From: Geminicoccaceae bacterium
GTDB taxonomy: Bacteria; Pseudomonadota; Alphaproteobacteria; Geminicoccales; Geminicoccaceae
NCBI GenBank assembly: GCA_023512415.1
Contig: JAILZQ010000011.1
Span: 1 to 35,053 of the forward strand
Reading direction: 5' to 3'
Length of the DNA: 35,053 nt
A program made the translations under genes and the position numbers. Below are positions 1 to 8,138 of this stretch, one piece after another. The stretch's first letter is position 1; each line of letters starts with the position of its first letter. The notes under the pieces are model-generated. The model was not told the origin of the DNA and did no database searches. It saw nothing but the letters and a program-made list of their open reading frames with translations.

Positions 1-334
1 GAGCCGTCGGTGCGGCCGGCGCCGCCGGCGCAGCGGCAGGTGCGGCCGGCGCCGCGGGCGCAGCGGAGGGTGCGGCCGGGGGGGTGCTCGCGGCGGGGGT
101 CGGGGCCTGCGGGACGGCCGCTGGAGGCGGGGGAGCGGTCGGCGCGGCCGCGAGCGGTCGGCCGACCACCGGTCGGCTGCGCTTCACCTCGACCGCCACC
201 GGCTTGCTCCGCCCGTGGCTGAAGCTCTGGCGCACCACACCGCTCTCGACGGTCTTCTTGAGCTCGATCCGCGGCGGCGCCGTGCGGGCGATGCCGATCC
301 GCGGATTCTTGTCGTCGCCCTTGACGTCGGTCAT
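1..334 (-). CDS. infB: Translation initiation factor IF-2, N-terminal part (cut by window edge)
   Basis: IF-2 is the GTPase that brings fMet-tRNA to the 30S subunit and promotes subunit joining. Only the first 111 codons lie here; the GTPase and tRNA-binding domains are outside the window. The start is ATG at 334-332, overlapping the ylxR stop as ATGA. The residues after the start include ELKKTVESG and RQSFSHGRSK, the N-terminal block typical of alphaproteobacterial IF-2. From about residue 58 the chain becomes an Ala/Pro-rich linker that runs into tandem repeats at the edge. The gene is last in rimP-nusA-ylxR-infB within the window, which is the usual order. The identity is secure from the block and the context, although no catalytic motif is visible. 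Length and C-terminus are unknown. Confidence 0.9.
   Translation of the reverse strand, partial: MTDVKGDDKNPRIGIARTAPPRIELKKTVESGVVRQSFSHGRSKPVAVEVKRSRPVVGRPLAAAPTAPPPPAAVPQAPTPAASTPPAAPSAAPAAPAAPAAAPAAPAAPTA
11..80 (-). repeat. 30-bp tandem repeat inside infB (Ala/Pro linker)
   Basis: Two near-identical 30-bp units lie at 11-40 and 41-70, and the first ten bases of a third follow at 71-80. Ten codons per unit keep the IF-2 frame, and each unit encodes only alanine and proline. The array may continue beyond the window edge. It lengthens the flexible linker between the N-terminal block and the rest of IF-2. Confidence 0.8.
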
Positions 335-981
335 CGATCGTCACCGCCCTCTTGCGTTCCGCTCCCGCCCGGCGCCGACGGCCGGGTGCCCCGGACGAGC
401 CCCTCCAGCCGGACGAGCTCGCGCTCCAGCCGACGAGCGAGGCCACCCGCCTCGACCGCGACGTACACCAGCTCGTCGCGCCCCAAAGCGCGGCCGAGCT
501 CGGCCCGCTCCAGGCTGGAAAACAGCGGCACGTCGCCGGCGAGGCGACGCAGTTTGAGTGCCTGGCTCCCGGCGTCGCGAGCCGTCAGCACGAGGCCGAC
601 CCCGCCCGCCTCGAGCGCCGCCTCGACTTGCTCGAACCCGACCACCACGCAGCCGGCGCGCCGGGCGAGGCCCAGCAGGTCGAGGCAGCGCCGGCGGACC
701 GCTGCCTCGACGCGCTCGGCCAGATCGGCCGGCGGTCGGGCCGCGGTCGCGGCCGCCTTGGCGAACAGGTTGCGTCGCACGGCCTCGGTCAGCGCCGACC
801 GCTCGGCGGTGATCCAGAGGCCGCGACCCGGCAACCGCTCGTCGACGTCCGGGACGACCGTCCCGTCCGGCGCCAGCACGAAGCGGACCATGCGCGCCCG
901 CTCGCCCGCTCGGTGTGCGACGAGACAGCGGCGGCGCCCGCCGCCCGATTCGAGCTCGATCGAAAGGGCCTCGCCGGTCAC
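331..981 (-). CDS. ylxR: YlxR (DUF448) domain fused to L7Ae-like RNA-binding domain
   Basis: The 216-residue protein has an N-terminal YlxR/DUF448 domain (about 1-85: RRCLVAHR near residue 15, then a GTVVPDVDERLPGRGLW core). This is followed by an L7Ae/L30e-type fold (about 95-185: LLGLARRAGCVVVGFEQVE, then VGLVLTARDAG). Both domains are RNA-binding families. YlxR homologues sit between nusA and infB and are thought to affect transcription or RNase P. The start is GTG at 981-979, overlapping the nusA stop as GTGA. A longer frame from 1032 exists but would overlap nusA by 55 bases. The stop overlaps the infB ATG as ATGA. The two-domain form is common in alphaproteobacteria. The molecular role in this organism is inferred from family and context only. 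Confidence 0.9.
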   Translation of the reverse strand: MTGEALSIELESGGGRRRCLVAHRAGERARMVRFVLAPDGTVVPDVDERLPGRGLWITAERSALTEAVRRNLFAKAAATAARPPADLAERVEAAVRRRCLDLLGLARRAGCVVVGFEQVEAALEAGGVGLVLTARDAGSQALKLRRLAGDVPLFSSLERAELGRALGRDELVYVAVEAGGLARRLERELVRLEGLVRGTRPSAPGGSGTQEGGDDR

Positions 982-2525
982 GCTGATGCCGCGGCCTCCT
1001 GCTCCTGGGCCGCCGCCGGCGGCTCGATCCACCCGAGACGGACGCGTGCGTCCATCACCACCTCACCCGCCGCCTCGGGCCCGAGCCCCGAGCCCGGTAG
1101 CATCTCGGCGAGCTCGTCGCCGGCCAGATCGGCCAGATCCTCGAGCGACTTGACCCCCTGGCGGGCGAGCTTGACGATGCTCTCGAGGTCGAGCCGGTCG
1201 TAGGTCAAGAGGTCATCGGCCACGCCCAGCGCGCGCGCCTCGGCCTCGAGCGCCTGTCGACGCTCCTCGAGCCAGCTCTGGGCGCGTTCTTTGAGGGCGG
1301 CCGCGATCTCCTCGTCGAAGCCCTCGATCTGGGCGAGCTCTTCCTCGGGCACCGCGGCCAGCTCCTCGATCGAGGAGATACCCTCGCTCGCGAGCAGCTG
1401 GGCGATGACCTCGTCGACGTTGAGCGCCGTCGTGAACAGCTCGGTGAGCTCCTTGAACTCGCGCTGGCGACGCTCGGAATCCTCGCTCTCCGAGACGATG
1501 TCGATGTCCCAGCCGGTGAGCTGGCTCGCCAGCCGCACGTTCTGACCGCGCCGGCCGATCGCGATGTGCTGCATGTGGTCGGGAACGATCACCTCGATCC
1601 GCTTCGCCTCCGGGTCGAGCACGACCTTCGACACCTCGGCCGGGGCCAAGGCGTTGCAGACGAAGGTCGCGGGATCGGGCGACCAGGGGATGATGTCGAC
1701 CTTCTCGCCACCCAGCTCTTGGACCACCGCCTGGACGCGCGAGCCGCGCATCCCGACACAGGCGCCCACCGGGTCGATGCTGCCGTCCTTGGAATAGACC
1801 GCGATCTTGGCACGCGAACCGGGATCGCGGGCGCAAGCTTTGATCTCGATGATCCCGTCGTAGATCTCCGGCACCTCCTGTTCGAACAGCTTCATCATGA
1901 AGCCCGGATGGGTGCGGGAAAGGAAGATCTGTGGGCCGCGGCTCTCGTGCCGCACGTCGTAGACGTAGGCTCGGATGCGGTCCTTCACGTGGAAGATCTC
2001 GCGCGGGATCAGCTCCTCCTGGCGGATCATCGCCTCCGCCCGCCCGAGATCCACGAGGATGCCCGAGCGTTCGACCCGCTTGACCTCGCCCACCACGATT
2101 TCGCCGATCCGATCTTTGAAGTCGTTGTATTGGCGCTCGCGCTCGGCGTCGCGCACCTTCTGCACGATCACCTGCTTGGCGCTCTGCGCGGCGATCCGGC
2201 CGAGATCGATCGGCGGCAGCGGCTCCAGGATGTGGTCGCCCACCTGTGCCGCCGGGTTGCGCTCGCGCGCCTCCTCGAGGGTGATCTGCTTGGCCGGGTC
2301 TTCGACCGTCTCGACCACCTCGAGCTCGCGATAGAGCTTGATCTCGCCGGTTCGCCGGTCGATCTCGGCGACGATTTCGTGCTCCTGACCGTATTTGCGA
2401 CGGGCGGCCGTCTGCACGGCCTGCTCCATCGCCGCCACCACCTCCGCGGTGCTGATGCCCTTCTCCTGGGCGACCGCCTCGGCCACCCGCAACAGCTCGC
2501 CGCGGCCGAATCCGGTGGTCTCCAT
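978..2525 (-). CDS. nusA: Transcription termination/antitermination factor NusA
   Basis: NusA binds RNA polymerase and nascent RNA, stimulates pausing and intrinsic termination, and takes part in rRNA antitermination. The 515-residue product shows the N-terminal polymerase-binding domain (about 1-130), an S1 domain (about 135-200, GEIVVGEVKRVERSGILVDL), and two KH domains (about 205-350, with GACVGMRGSRVQAVVQEL and IAIGRRGQNVRLASQLTGW). Acidic helix-hairpin-helix repeats follow at the C-terminus (about 365-500). I chose ATG at 2525-2523 because GAGGGG lies about five bases upstream; an adjacent in-frame GTG at 2528 is possible. It lies 15 bases after rimP, and its TGA overlaps the GTG start of ylxR. 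Confidence 0.97.
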   Translation of the reverse strand: METTGFGRGELLRVAEAVAQEKGISTAEVVAAMEQAVQTAARRKYGQEHEIVAEIDRRTGEIKLYRELEVVETVEDPAKQITLEEARERNPAAQVGDHILEPLPPIDLGRIAAQSAKQVIVQKVRDAERERQYNDFKDRIGEIVVGEVKRVERSGILVDLGRAEAMIRQEELIPREIFHVKDRIRAYVYDVRHESRGPQIFLSRTHPGFMMKLFEQEVPEIYDGIIEIKACARDPGSRAKIAVYSKDGSIDPVGACVGMRGSRVQAVVQELGGEKVDIIPWSPDPATFVCNALAPAEVSKVVLDPEAKRIEVIVPDHMQHIAIGRRGQNVRLASQLTGWDIDIVSESEDSERRQREFKELTELFTTALNVDEVIAQLLASEGISSIEELAAVPEEELAQIEGFDEEIAAALKERAQSWLEERRQALEAEARALGVADDLLTYDRLDLESIVKLARQGVKSLEDLADLAGDELAEMLPGSGLGPEAAGEVVMDARVRLGWIEPPAAAQEQEAAASA

Positions 2526-2540
2526 CACGTCCCCTCTCCC

Positions 2541-3044
2541 TCACCCGGTCCGTCGGCGGGTCCGCGCCGCGGCCGGCATCGGCTCGGCCAACAGCTTCGC
2601 CCGTCGCACGGCGGCGAGCGGCACGTCGACCGGCCCGTCTTCGGCTTCGATCGTCACGGTCGTACCGTCGCAGCCCACCAGCCTGCCGGTGAACCGCCGC
2701 CGCCCGCCGATCGGCTCCTCCGTCTCGATCCGCGCCCGCTCTCCGGCGAACCGACGGAAATGCTCGGCCGTCACGAGCGGCCGCTCGATCCCCGGCGAAC
2801 TCACTTCCAAACGATAAGCCTGTGGGATCGGGTCCGCCACGTCGAGGACGGCCGAGACGGCGTGGCTGATCGCCGCGCAATCCTCGACCGTCATCGGCCG
2901 GGCATGGTCGCGTGGCTCGGCCGTGATCTGCAACGTCGGACGGCCACCGCCCACGAGGCGCACCTGCACGAGCTCGAAGCCCATGGCGGCGAGCGTCGGC
3001 TCGATGAGCGCGGCGAGGTCGGTGGAGGACGAGATCCCTGTCAA
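2541..3044 (-). CDS. rimP: Ribosome maturation factor RimP
   Basis: RimP assists assembly of the 30S subunit. The 167-residue product has the RimP N-terminal alpha/beta domain (about 10-85, with MGFELVQVRL and the diagnostic YRLEVSSPGIERPL at about residues 77-90). The C-terminal SH3-like domain follows (about 95-150, FTGRLVGCDGTTVTIE). No ATG or GTG exists upstream in this frame, so a TTG at 3044-3042 is the likely start. It has no convincing ribosome-binding site, so the start is less certain than the identity. It opens rimP-nusA-ylxR-infB and is preceded by a structured leader of about 90 bases. Confidence 0.93.
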   Translation of the reverse strand: MTGISSSTDLAALIEPTLAAMGFELVQVRLVGGGRPTLQITAEPRDHARPMTVEDCAAISHAVSAVLDVADPIPQAYRLEVSSPGIERPLVTAEHFRRFAGERARIETEEPIGGRRRFTGRLVGCDGTTVTIEAEDGPVDVPLAAVRRAKLLAEPMPAAARTRRRTG

Positions 3045-3057
3045 ACGGACACGCCAA

Positions 3058-3083
3058 AGAGAGCGGGCGACAACCCACTCTCT
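3058..3083 (-). terminator. Strong hairpin between trmB and rimP (terminator or leader attenuator)
   Basis: The minus strand has a 10-bp stem, AGAGAGTGGG against CCCGCTCTCT, with a single G-T wobble and a six-base loop. It is followed directly by TTT. It lies 13 bases before the rimP start. It could end metK-trmB transcripts, or regulate entry into rimP-nusA-infB. The T-run is short, so function is inferred from shape only. Confidence 0.5.
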
Positions 3084-3111
3084 CCTGAAACAGTCGGAGT
3101 AGGAGCTGGCC

Positions 3112-3142
3112 TCTATATGGCGCCGAACCCGCCCTCAGGCAA
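3112..3142 (-). promoter_or_regulatory. Candidate promoter for rimP-nusA-ylxR-infB
   Basis: On the minus strand TTGCCT (3142-3137) and TATAGA (3117-3112) are 19 bases apart, within an AT-rich patch (CATATAG) that stands out in this GC-rich DNA. Transcription from here would place the 3058-3083 hairpin in the rimP leader. The spacing is longer than ideal. Confidence 0.3.
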
Positions 3143-3935
3143 GCCCGATCCGCTCGATCTCCCGCCGCCGGCAGCGGAAATAGACCGGCCGACGACCGGC
3201 CGCCAACGCCTTCGCCTCGTAACGGGTGATCGGTCGGTCGGACCAGGGCGTCCGCCAGTCGGCCGCCCGCTCGGCCAGCCATTCGAGCCGCGGCTCACCC
3301 AGGATCGCCTGGAGCATCCAGCGCGCATAGCCCGGATCGTCGGTCGCCAGACGCAACTCGCCGCCCGGGGCCAGCACGCGGGCCATCTCGGCCACCGTCG
3401 CCGGGGCCACGATCCGCCGCTTGTGGTGCCGCGCCTTGGGCCAGGGATCGGGGAACAGCACGTCGATCCGGGCGAGGGAGGCATCGGGCAGCGCCCGCAG
3501 CAAGAGCCGCGCGTCGTCGACCAGGATCCGGACATTGTCGAGGCCGCGCGCCTCGATCCCCGCGAGCAGCCGGGCCACGCCCGAAAGGAACGGCTCCACC
3601 CCCAAAAAGCCCTGCTCCGGGTGGGCGATCGCCTCGGCCTCGAGATGTTCGCCACCGCCGAAACCGATCTCGAGGCGCACCGCCTCGACCGGCCGCGCGA
3701 AGAGCGCACGCGGCTCCAGCCGGCCGACCTCGGGCAGGGCGATCGCCAGGCGCGGCAGGAGCGTCTCGAGCAGCCGCTTGCGCCCCGGCCGCAGCCTGGG
3801 CCCGACGCGCCGGCCGTAGATCAGCCGCCGGCGGGTCGGCGCACCACTCTCGGCGAGGTCGGGCCCGGCCTTCTCCGACCCCGTGCCGCTGCCGGCTGCC
3901 GGCTCGGCCTCAGTTGAAGGCGCGGCGCAGCTCAT
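3135..3935 (-). CDS. trmB: tRNA (guanine-N7-)-methyltransferase TrmB
   Basis: TrmB methylates N7 of G46 in the tRNA variable loop, using SAM. The product has 266 residues. The SAM-binding Rossmann motif [10 protein letters not shown] is at about residues 92-101. [15 protein letters not shown], the family signature with the substrate-binding PDPWPK, lies near 165-180. [11 protein letters not shown] near the C-terminus is also characteristic. No start codon is available between the metK stop and the conserved region, so translation probably begins at ATG 3935-3933, overlapping the metK end by 26 bases. The first 40 residues are low-complexity and poorly conserved. The pairing with metK, which makes the SAM it consumes, is standard in alphaproteobacteria. 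Confidence 0.93.
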   Translation of the reverse strand: MSCAAPSTEAEPAAGSGTGSEKAGPDLAESGAPTRRRLIYGRRVGPRLRPGRKRLLETLLPRLAIALPEVGRLEPRALFARPVEAVRLEIGFGGGEHLEAEAIAHPEQGFLGVEPFLSGVARLLAGIEARGLDNVRILVDDARLLLRALPDASLARIDVLFPDPWPKARHHKRRIVAPATVAEMARVLAPGGELRLATDDPGYARWMLQAILGEPRLEWLAERAADWRTPWSDRPITRYEAKALAAGRRPVYFRCRRREIERIGLA

Positions 3936-5085
3936 CCACGAGGTCGCGACGTTCCCAAGAGAAACCGCCGTCGCTCTCCGGTGCGCGTCCGAAATGGCCG
4001 TAGGCCGCGGTCCGCGCATAGATCGGTCGCGACAGGCCCAGATGCAAGCGGATGCCGCGCGGCGAAAGATCGACCAGCTCGCGCAAGGTGCGGCCGAGCC
4101 GCTCCTCGTCGACCTCGCCGGTGCCGAGCGTGTCGACATAGAGCGAGAGCGGCTTCGAGACCCCGATCGCGTAAGCGAGTTGGATCAAGCATTTGCGGGC
4201 GAGCCCCGCGGCCACCACGTTCTTCGCGAGATAGCGGGCGGCATAGGCCGCCGAGCGGTCGACCTTGGTCGGGTCCTTGCCGGAGAAGGCCCCGCCGCCG
4301 TGCGGGGCGGCCCCACCGTAAGTGTCGACGATGATCTTGCGGCCGGTGAGCCCGGCATCGCCGTCCGGCCCGCCGATCACGAATTGACCGGTCGGGTTCA
4401 CGTAGAACTCCTCCTCGGAGCACATCCAGCCCTCGGGCAGAGCCGCCAGGACGTAGGGCCGAACGATCTCGCGCACCTCCGCGGGCTTGAGGCCCTCTTT
4501 GTGCTGGGTGGAGACGACGATGGCCGTGGTCCCGACCGGCCGACCACCAACGTAACGCAGCGTGACCTGGCTCTTGGCGTCCGGCCCGAGCTCCGGGAGC
4601 TGGCCGGCGTGGCGAGCCGCGGACAAGCGCCGCAGGATCTCGTGGGCGTAGTGGATCGGCGCCGGCATGAGTTCGGGCGTCTCGTCGCAGGCATAGCCGA
4701 ACATGATGCCCTGATCACCGGCCCCCTCGTCCTTGCCGGCCGCCGCGTCGACGCCCCGGGCGATGTCCGGCGACTGCTCGTGCAGCAGCACGTCGATCTG
4801 CGCCTCGTGCCAATGGAAGCCCTTCTGCTCGTAACCGATCGACTTGATCGCCATCCGCGCCACGTGGCGGATCAGATCGGGCGTGATCCGGCTGTTCGGC
4901 CCCGGCCGGCACTCACCGGCGATCACCACCCGATTGGTGGTGGCGAGCGTCTCGCAGGCGACCCGCGCCTCCGGATACTCGGCCAAGAACAGATCGACGA
5001 CCTCGTCGGAGATTCGGTCGCAAACCTTGTCCGGATGGCCTTCCGAGACGGATTCGCTCGTGAACAGGTAATCGGACGCCGGCAT
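3910..5085 (-). CDS. metK: S-adenosylmethionine synthetase MetK
   Basis: MetK makes SAM from methionine and ATP in the cytosol. All signatures of the family are visible in the 391-residue product: [14 protein letters not shown] at 14-27, [12 protein letters not shown] at about 121-132, and [16 protein letters not shown] at about 262-277. The start at ATG 5085 is preceded by AGGAGA. The frame is open further upstream to 5154, but those residues are not conserved. The gene follows the small XRE regulator and overlaps trmB at its end. A 91-base leader with two hairpins precedes it (see the separate entry), so expression may be controlled at the RNA level. Confidence 0.97.
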   Translation of the reverse strand: MPASDYLFTSESVSEGHPDKVCDRISDEVVDLFLAEYPEARVACETLATTNRVVIAGECRPGPNSRITPDLIRHVARMAIKSIGYEQKGFHWHEAQIDVLLHEQSPDIARGVDAAAGKDEGAGDQGIMFGYACDETPELMPAPIHYAHEILRRLSAARHAGQLPELGPDAKSQVTLRYVGGRPVGTTAIVVSTQHKEGLKPAEVREIVRPYVLAALPEGWMCSEEEFYVNPTGQFVIGGPDGDAGLTGRKIIVDTYGGAAPHGGGAFSGKDPTKVDRSAAYAARYLAKNVVAAGLARKCLIQLAYAIGVSKPLSLYVDTLGTGEVDEERLGRTLRELVDLSPRGIRLHLGLSRPIYARTAAYGHFGRAPESDGGFSWERRDLVDELRRAFN

Positions 5086-5103
5086 CGGGGAGCGGTCTCC
5101 TGG

Positions 5104-5148
5104 AAAAGAGCGCGAGCGCGCTGGAGGCGGCCCGGATGAACCGCCGCC
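5104..5148 (-). promoter_or_regulatory. Structured leader of metK with terminator-like hairpin
   Basis: On the minus strand, in the direction of transcription, there is a GGCGGC/GCCGCC stem-loop (5148-5126). A short AGCGC-GCTC-GCGCT hairpin follows (5122-5109), and then CTTTT (T-run at 5107-5104), just before the metK ribosome-binding site. A GC-rich hairpin plus T-run so close to a start suggests attenuation or occlusion of initiation. I could not match it to a named SAM riboswitch class by eye. Confidence 0.35.
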
Positions 5149-5149
5149 G

Positions 5150-5180
5150 GGCATAAGACAGGAACCGGCCGGCCGGTCAA
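5150..5180 (-). promoter_or_regulatory. Candidate metK promoter
   Basis: CTTGACC, close to the alphaproteobacterial -35 consensus CTTGAC, has its TTGACC at 5180-5175 on the minus strand and covers the stop codon of the XRE gene. A TTATGC/TATGCC element follows 18-19 bases later (5156-5150). If used, the first leader hairpin would overlap the transcription start, so this promoter and that hairpin may be mutually exclusive readings. Confidence 0.3.
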
Positions 5181-5671
5181 GCCGAGCTTCGCTCGCCCGG
5201 GCGCAGCGCCGTGCTCGCCTCGCTCACCGCCCGGATCAGCTCGTACAGCCGACGCCGCAGCAGCGGATCGGCGATCGCGTTGAACGCACGCACGAGCTCC
5301 AGGGTCTCCCGCCGATCGACCGAAGGTGCGGCCGGCGCGGCCTCGGGTCGCCGCTCCGGCTCGAACACGAAGCCCACGCCCGGCTCGGCGAGCCCCGGCC
5401 CCGAGGCGGCCGCAGGGGTCTCGACCAAATCTTCGAAGAACCAGGCGACCGGGACATCCAAGATGGCCGCCAGCCGCCACAGCCGGCCGGCACCGATCCG
5501 GTTGGCGCCGCGCTCGTATTTTTGGACCTGCTGGAAGGTCACACCCAAAAGCTCGCCCAGCCGCTCCTGGCTCAAGCCCATGAGCGCTCGGCGCAGCCGC
5601 AGGCGACGGCCGACGTGCCGGTCGACCGGGTCCACCTCCTCTGCCCGCCACGACCTCGGCGATGTGCTCAC
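5177..5671 (-). CDS. XRE-family helix-turn-helix regulator (lnt-metK intergenic type)
   Basis: This is a 164-residue DNA-binding protein. The HTH lies at about 17-75 ([18 protein letters not shown], then [19 protein letters not shown]), followed by [11 protein letters not shown] as in the XRE family. A variable linker leads to a C-terminal helical segment ([20 protein letters not shown]). The start is GTG 5671-5669, overlapping the lnt stop as GTGA. A longer start at 5713 would intrude 46 bases into lnt. A regulator of this size between lnt and metK is conserved in many alphaproteobacteria. Its target genes are not known from sequence; the adjacent metK is an obvious but untested candidate. 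Confidence 0.88.
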   Translation of the reverse strand: MSTSPRSWRAEEVDPVDRHVGRRLRLRRALMGLSQERLGELLGVTFQQVQKYERGANRIGAGRLWRLAAILDVPVAWFFEDLVETPAAASGPGLAEPGVGFVFEPERRPEAAPAAPSVDRRETLELVRAFNAIADPLLRRRLYELIRAVSEASTALRPGERSSA

Positions 5672-7227
5672 GGCCGGGCCCGCCCCGCGTCGGTTCCGCG
5701 CCAGAGGTGCCACGCGAGGCCGGCGAAAACAACCAAAAATAGCATTAGCGTCGAGATGCCGCTCGTTTTTCGGTAGAACGGCGGATGCGCCAACCGGGCG
5801 GGGAGCGGGACGTCGAGCACCCCCGTCGCACCGAGGCCGAGCCTCGCGACCTCGCGACCGAGCGCGTCGGTCACGAGCGAGATCCCGGTGTTGGCCGCGC
5901 GGACCAGCGGCAGACCCTCCTCGACGCTCCGCAAAGCAGCCATGGCCGCGTGTTGGTAGGGACCGGAGCTGTGCCCGAACCAGGCGTCGTTGGTCAGGTT
6001 CAAGAGGAAGTCGGGTCGGTCGATCGGGTCGATCGCCCGACCCGGGAAGATCGCTTCGTAGCAGACGAGCGGACCGAACGCCGGCAGGCCGGCGAGCCGG
6101 ATGGTCCGCCGCCCCGGCCCCGGGACGAAATCGATCGTGCCGTGGGTGAGCTTCTCGAGGCCGATCCGCTCGAGCACCGCCCGCCAGGGCAGGTACTCGC
6201 CGAAGGGCACGAGGTCCACTTTGTCGTAGCGGCCGACGATCCTACCCGCTTCGTCGAGGGCGAACACGGAATTGGCCGCGACCGGCGGTTGGCGCTCGAG
6301 CTCGAAGCGATCGCCGCCCGTGACCAGATAGCCGCCGCGCGGCGCCGCCTGGCCCAAGAGCTCGCGGACCACGGGCTCGCGCTCGATCTGGTACGGCACC
6401 GCGCTCTCGGGCCAGACGACGAGGTCGATCGGTCCCTCGGCCGGTTGAGCCGAAAGCTCGAGATGGCGGCGGAACCATGCCGCCCGCTTGTCCGGGTCCC
6501 ACTTGTGGTGCTGCTCGATGTTGGCCTGGACGATCCGGATCCGCGCGCCCGGCGCCGGCTCGGGCCCCAAAAGGGCGAGCCGAGCCGCGCCGCCGGCGGC
6601 GAGCGCCAAGAGCAACAGCGCAGCCGCCGCCGGACCTTTGCGGGGCCGCGAGTCGGGCGCCAAAAGGGCGGCGCCGGGCAGGATGGCGATCGCCGCGGTC
6701 CAGAGGGTGAGCCCCGGGCTGCCGATCCAGGCGGCCGGCTGGAGGAGCGCGGGCCAAGGCGCCCAGACGATCGCGAGCGGGTTCCAGGTGAAGCCCAAGA
6801 GAACGGCCTCGCGCAGGCCGTCGGTGACGGTCCAGGCGAGCGCCAGGGCGAGGGCCGCGGCGAGCGGCGAGCGCCAGGAGCGAACGGTGGCGAGCATGGC
6901 CGCGGCCAACGGGAAGAGCGCGTTGAGCGCGGCGAGCCCGACGACCGCCGGTACGGCGAGCGCGCCGAACCGTTCGGGATCGGTGAAGAAGGCGATCCCC
7001 ACCCAATAGAGGCCCGCGAGGTGCCAACCGAAGCCGAAAGCGAAGCCGCGTGCCGCCACCCCGGCCGGGCTCCCCGCGGTCCGGAGGAGGGCGAGCCAGA
7101 GCGCGAAGGCCAAAAGTGCGGGAACGAGGTGGACGGGTGGCAGGGCGAGCGTGGCGACCGCGCCGAGCGCGAGGCAAGCGAGCAGCGGCCGGATCCGGCC
7201 GGCGCGCGTGCGAGCCGACCCGCTCAA
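5668..7227 (-). CDS. lnt: Apolipoprotein N-acyltransferase
   Basis: Lnt adds the third acyl chain to the N-terminal cysteine of lipoproteins at the periplasmic face of the inner membrane. The 519-residue product has about seven hydrophobic segments (five or six N-terminal, one at the C-terminus) flanking a nitrilase-type domain (about 228-485). The catalytic triad is visible as E274 (WPES), K336 (YDKVDLVPFGEY) and C389 (LVCYEAIFP). The start is TTG 7227-7225, overlapping the corC stop as TTGA. The frame is open much further upstream, but that part lies antisense or out of frame to corC and ybeY. The gene sits in ybeY-corC-lnt, as in many proteobacteria. The Lol transporter genes that act on its products are at the far end of this window. 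Confidence 0.95.
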   Translation of the reverse strand: MSGSARTRAGRIRPLLACLALGAVATLALPPVHLVPALLAFALWLALLRTAGSPAGVAARGFAFGFGWHLAGLYWVGIAFFTDPERFGALAVPAVVGLAALNALFPLAAAMLATVRSWRSPLAAALALALAWTVTDGLREAVLLGFTWNPLAIVWAPWPALLQPAAWIGSPGLTLWTAAIAILPGAALLAPDSRPRKGPAAAALLLLALAAGGAARLALLGPEPAPGARIRIVQANIEQHHKWDPDKRAAWFRRHLELSAQPAEGPIDLVVWPESAVPYQIEREPVVRELLGQAAPRGGYLVTGGDRFELERQPPVAANSVFALDEAGRIVGRYDKVDLVPFGEYLPWRAVLERIGLEKLTHGTIDFVPGPGRRTIRLAGLPAFGPLVCYEAIFPGRAIDPIDRPDFLLNLTNDAWFGHSSGPYQHAAMAALRSVEEGLPLVRAANTGISLVTDALGREVARLGLGATGVLDVPLPARLAHPPFYRKTSGISTLMLFLVVFAGLAWHLWRGTDAGRARP

Positions 7228-8138
7228 GCGGCCGGTCGGGCGAGGTCGCCCCCCGCCTCGTCGGCGCGCGTGCGGCGCACGCTCACGCGCTTGATCCGCC
7301 GTGGATCGGCGTCGAGCACCTCGAACCGCACGCCCGAGGGATGCTCGACCACTTCGCCGCGCGCCGGCACCCGGTCGACGAGCGCGAAGATGAGGCCGGC
7401 CACGGTGTCCGCCTCGTCGCGCTCGTCTTCCCCCAAAAGACGCAGACCCAGCCGTTCCTCGAGTTCCTCGAGGTCGAGCCGCCCGTCCACCTCGAGGGTC
7501 CCGTCCGGCCGCTCGACGAGCTGCGGGGTCCGTTGCGCGGCGCGCTCGTCGGCGATCTCGCCCAAGAGCTCGCTCACCACGTCCTCGAGGGTGACGAGAC
7601 CGTCGGTACCGCCGAACTCGTCGACCACCACCGCGAGGTGCTGACGGCTGGTCCGCAGCTCCAAGAGCAGCTCCAGAACCCGCATCGAGGGCGGCACGAC
7701 CGGCACTTGGCGAACGATCCGCTCGAGCACGAAATCGGCACCGTCGCCCCAATAGTCGAGCAAGTCTTTGAGATGGACGATGCCGATCACTTCGTCGAGG
7801 GTCTGGCGGTAGACGAGGAGCCGGGAATGGCCGGCCGTGCGCATCGCGGCCACGACCTCGGCGAGGCTCGCCTCGACCGGTACCGCCTTGACGTCCGAGC
7901 GCGGCACCATGATGTCGGCGACCTCGAGCTCGCCGAAGGACAGGGCCCGTTGGACGAGTGCACGCTCCTCCTCGGACAGCCGCCGGTGCTCGCCGCCTTC
8001 GGTCTCCTCGAGGATCTCTTCGAGGGTCCGGCGCAGCGAACCCTCCTGCTCCGGGCCCAGAGCGAGCTCCCGCAGCCGGCGCAAGAGCCCCTCGAGCAGC
8101 GAGGGGGGCGGGCCGTTGCGCCGCGGCAGGGGCCTCAA
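7224..8138 (-). CDS. corC: CorC/HlyC-family CBS-domain protein
   Basis: This is a cytoplasmic 304-residue protein of the CorC (hemolysin C-like) family, associated with magnesium/cobalt homeostasis. It has a CBS pair (about 70-195: ADIMVPRSDVKAVPVEASL, then GIVHLKDLL, and VVDEFGGTDGLVTLEDVV) and a C-terminal transporter-associated CorC_HlyC domain (about 210-290). The N-terminal transmembrane CNNM/DUF21 domain of the longer relatives is absent, as expected for the CorC type. The TTG start (8138-8136) overlaps the ybeY stop as TTGA. It has GGAGG seven bases upstream inside ybeY, which makes this start convincing. The exact substrate or partner is not defined. Confidence 0.9.
   Translation of the reverse strand: MRPLPRRNGPPPSLLEGLLRRLRELALGPEQEGSLRRTLEEILEETEGGEHRRLSEEERALVQRALSFGELEVADIMVPRSDVKAVPVEASLAEVVAAMRTAGHSRLLVYRQTLDEVIGIVHLKDLLDYWGDGADFVLERIVRQVPVVPPSMRVLELLLELRTSRQHLAVVVDEFGGTDGLVTLEDVVSELLGEIADERAAQRTPQLVERPDGTLEVDGRLDLEELEERLGLRLLGEDERDEADTVAGLIFALVDRVPARGEVVEHPSGVRFEVLDADPRRIKRVSVRRTRADEAGGDLARPAA

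Noticed and set aside
1566-3917. Long plus-strand open frame opposite nusA, rimP and trmB
   Set aside because: Composition is dominated by His/Leu/Arg/Gly with no recognisable domain, and all three minus-strand genes beneath it are clear family members.
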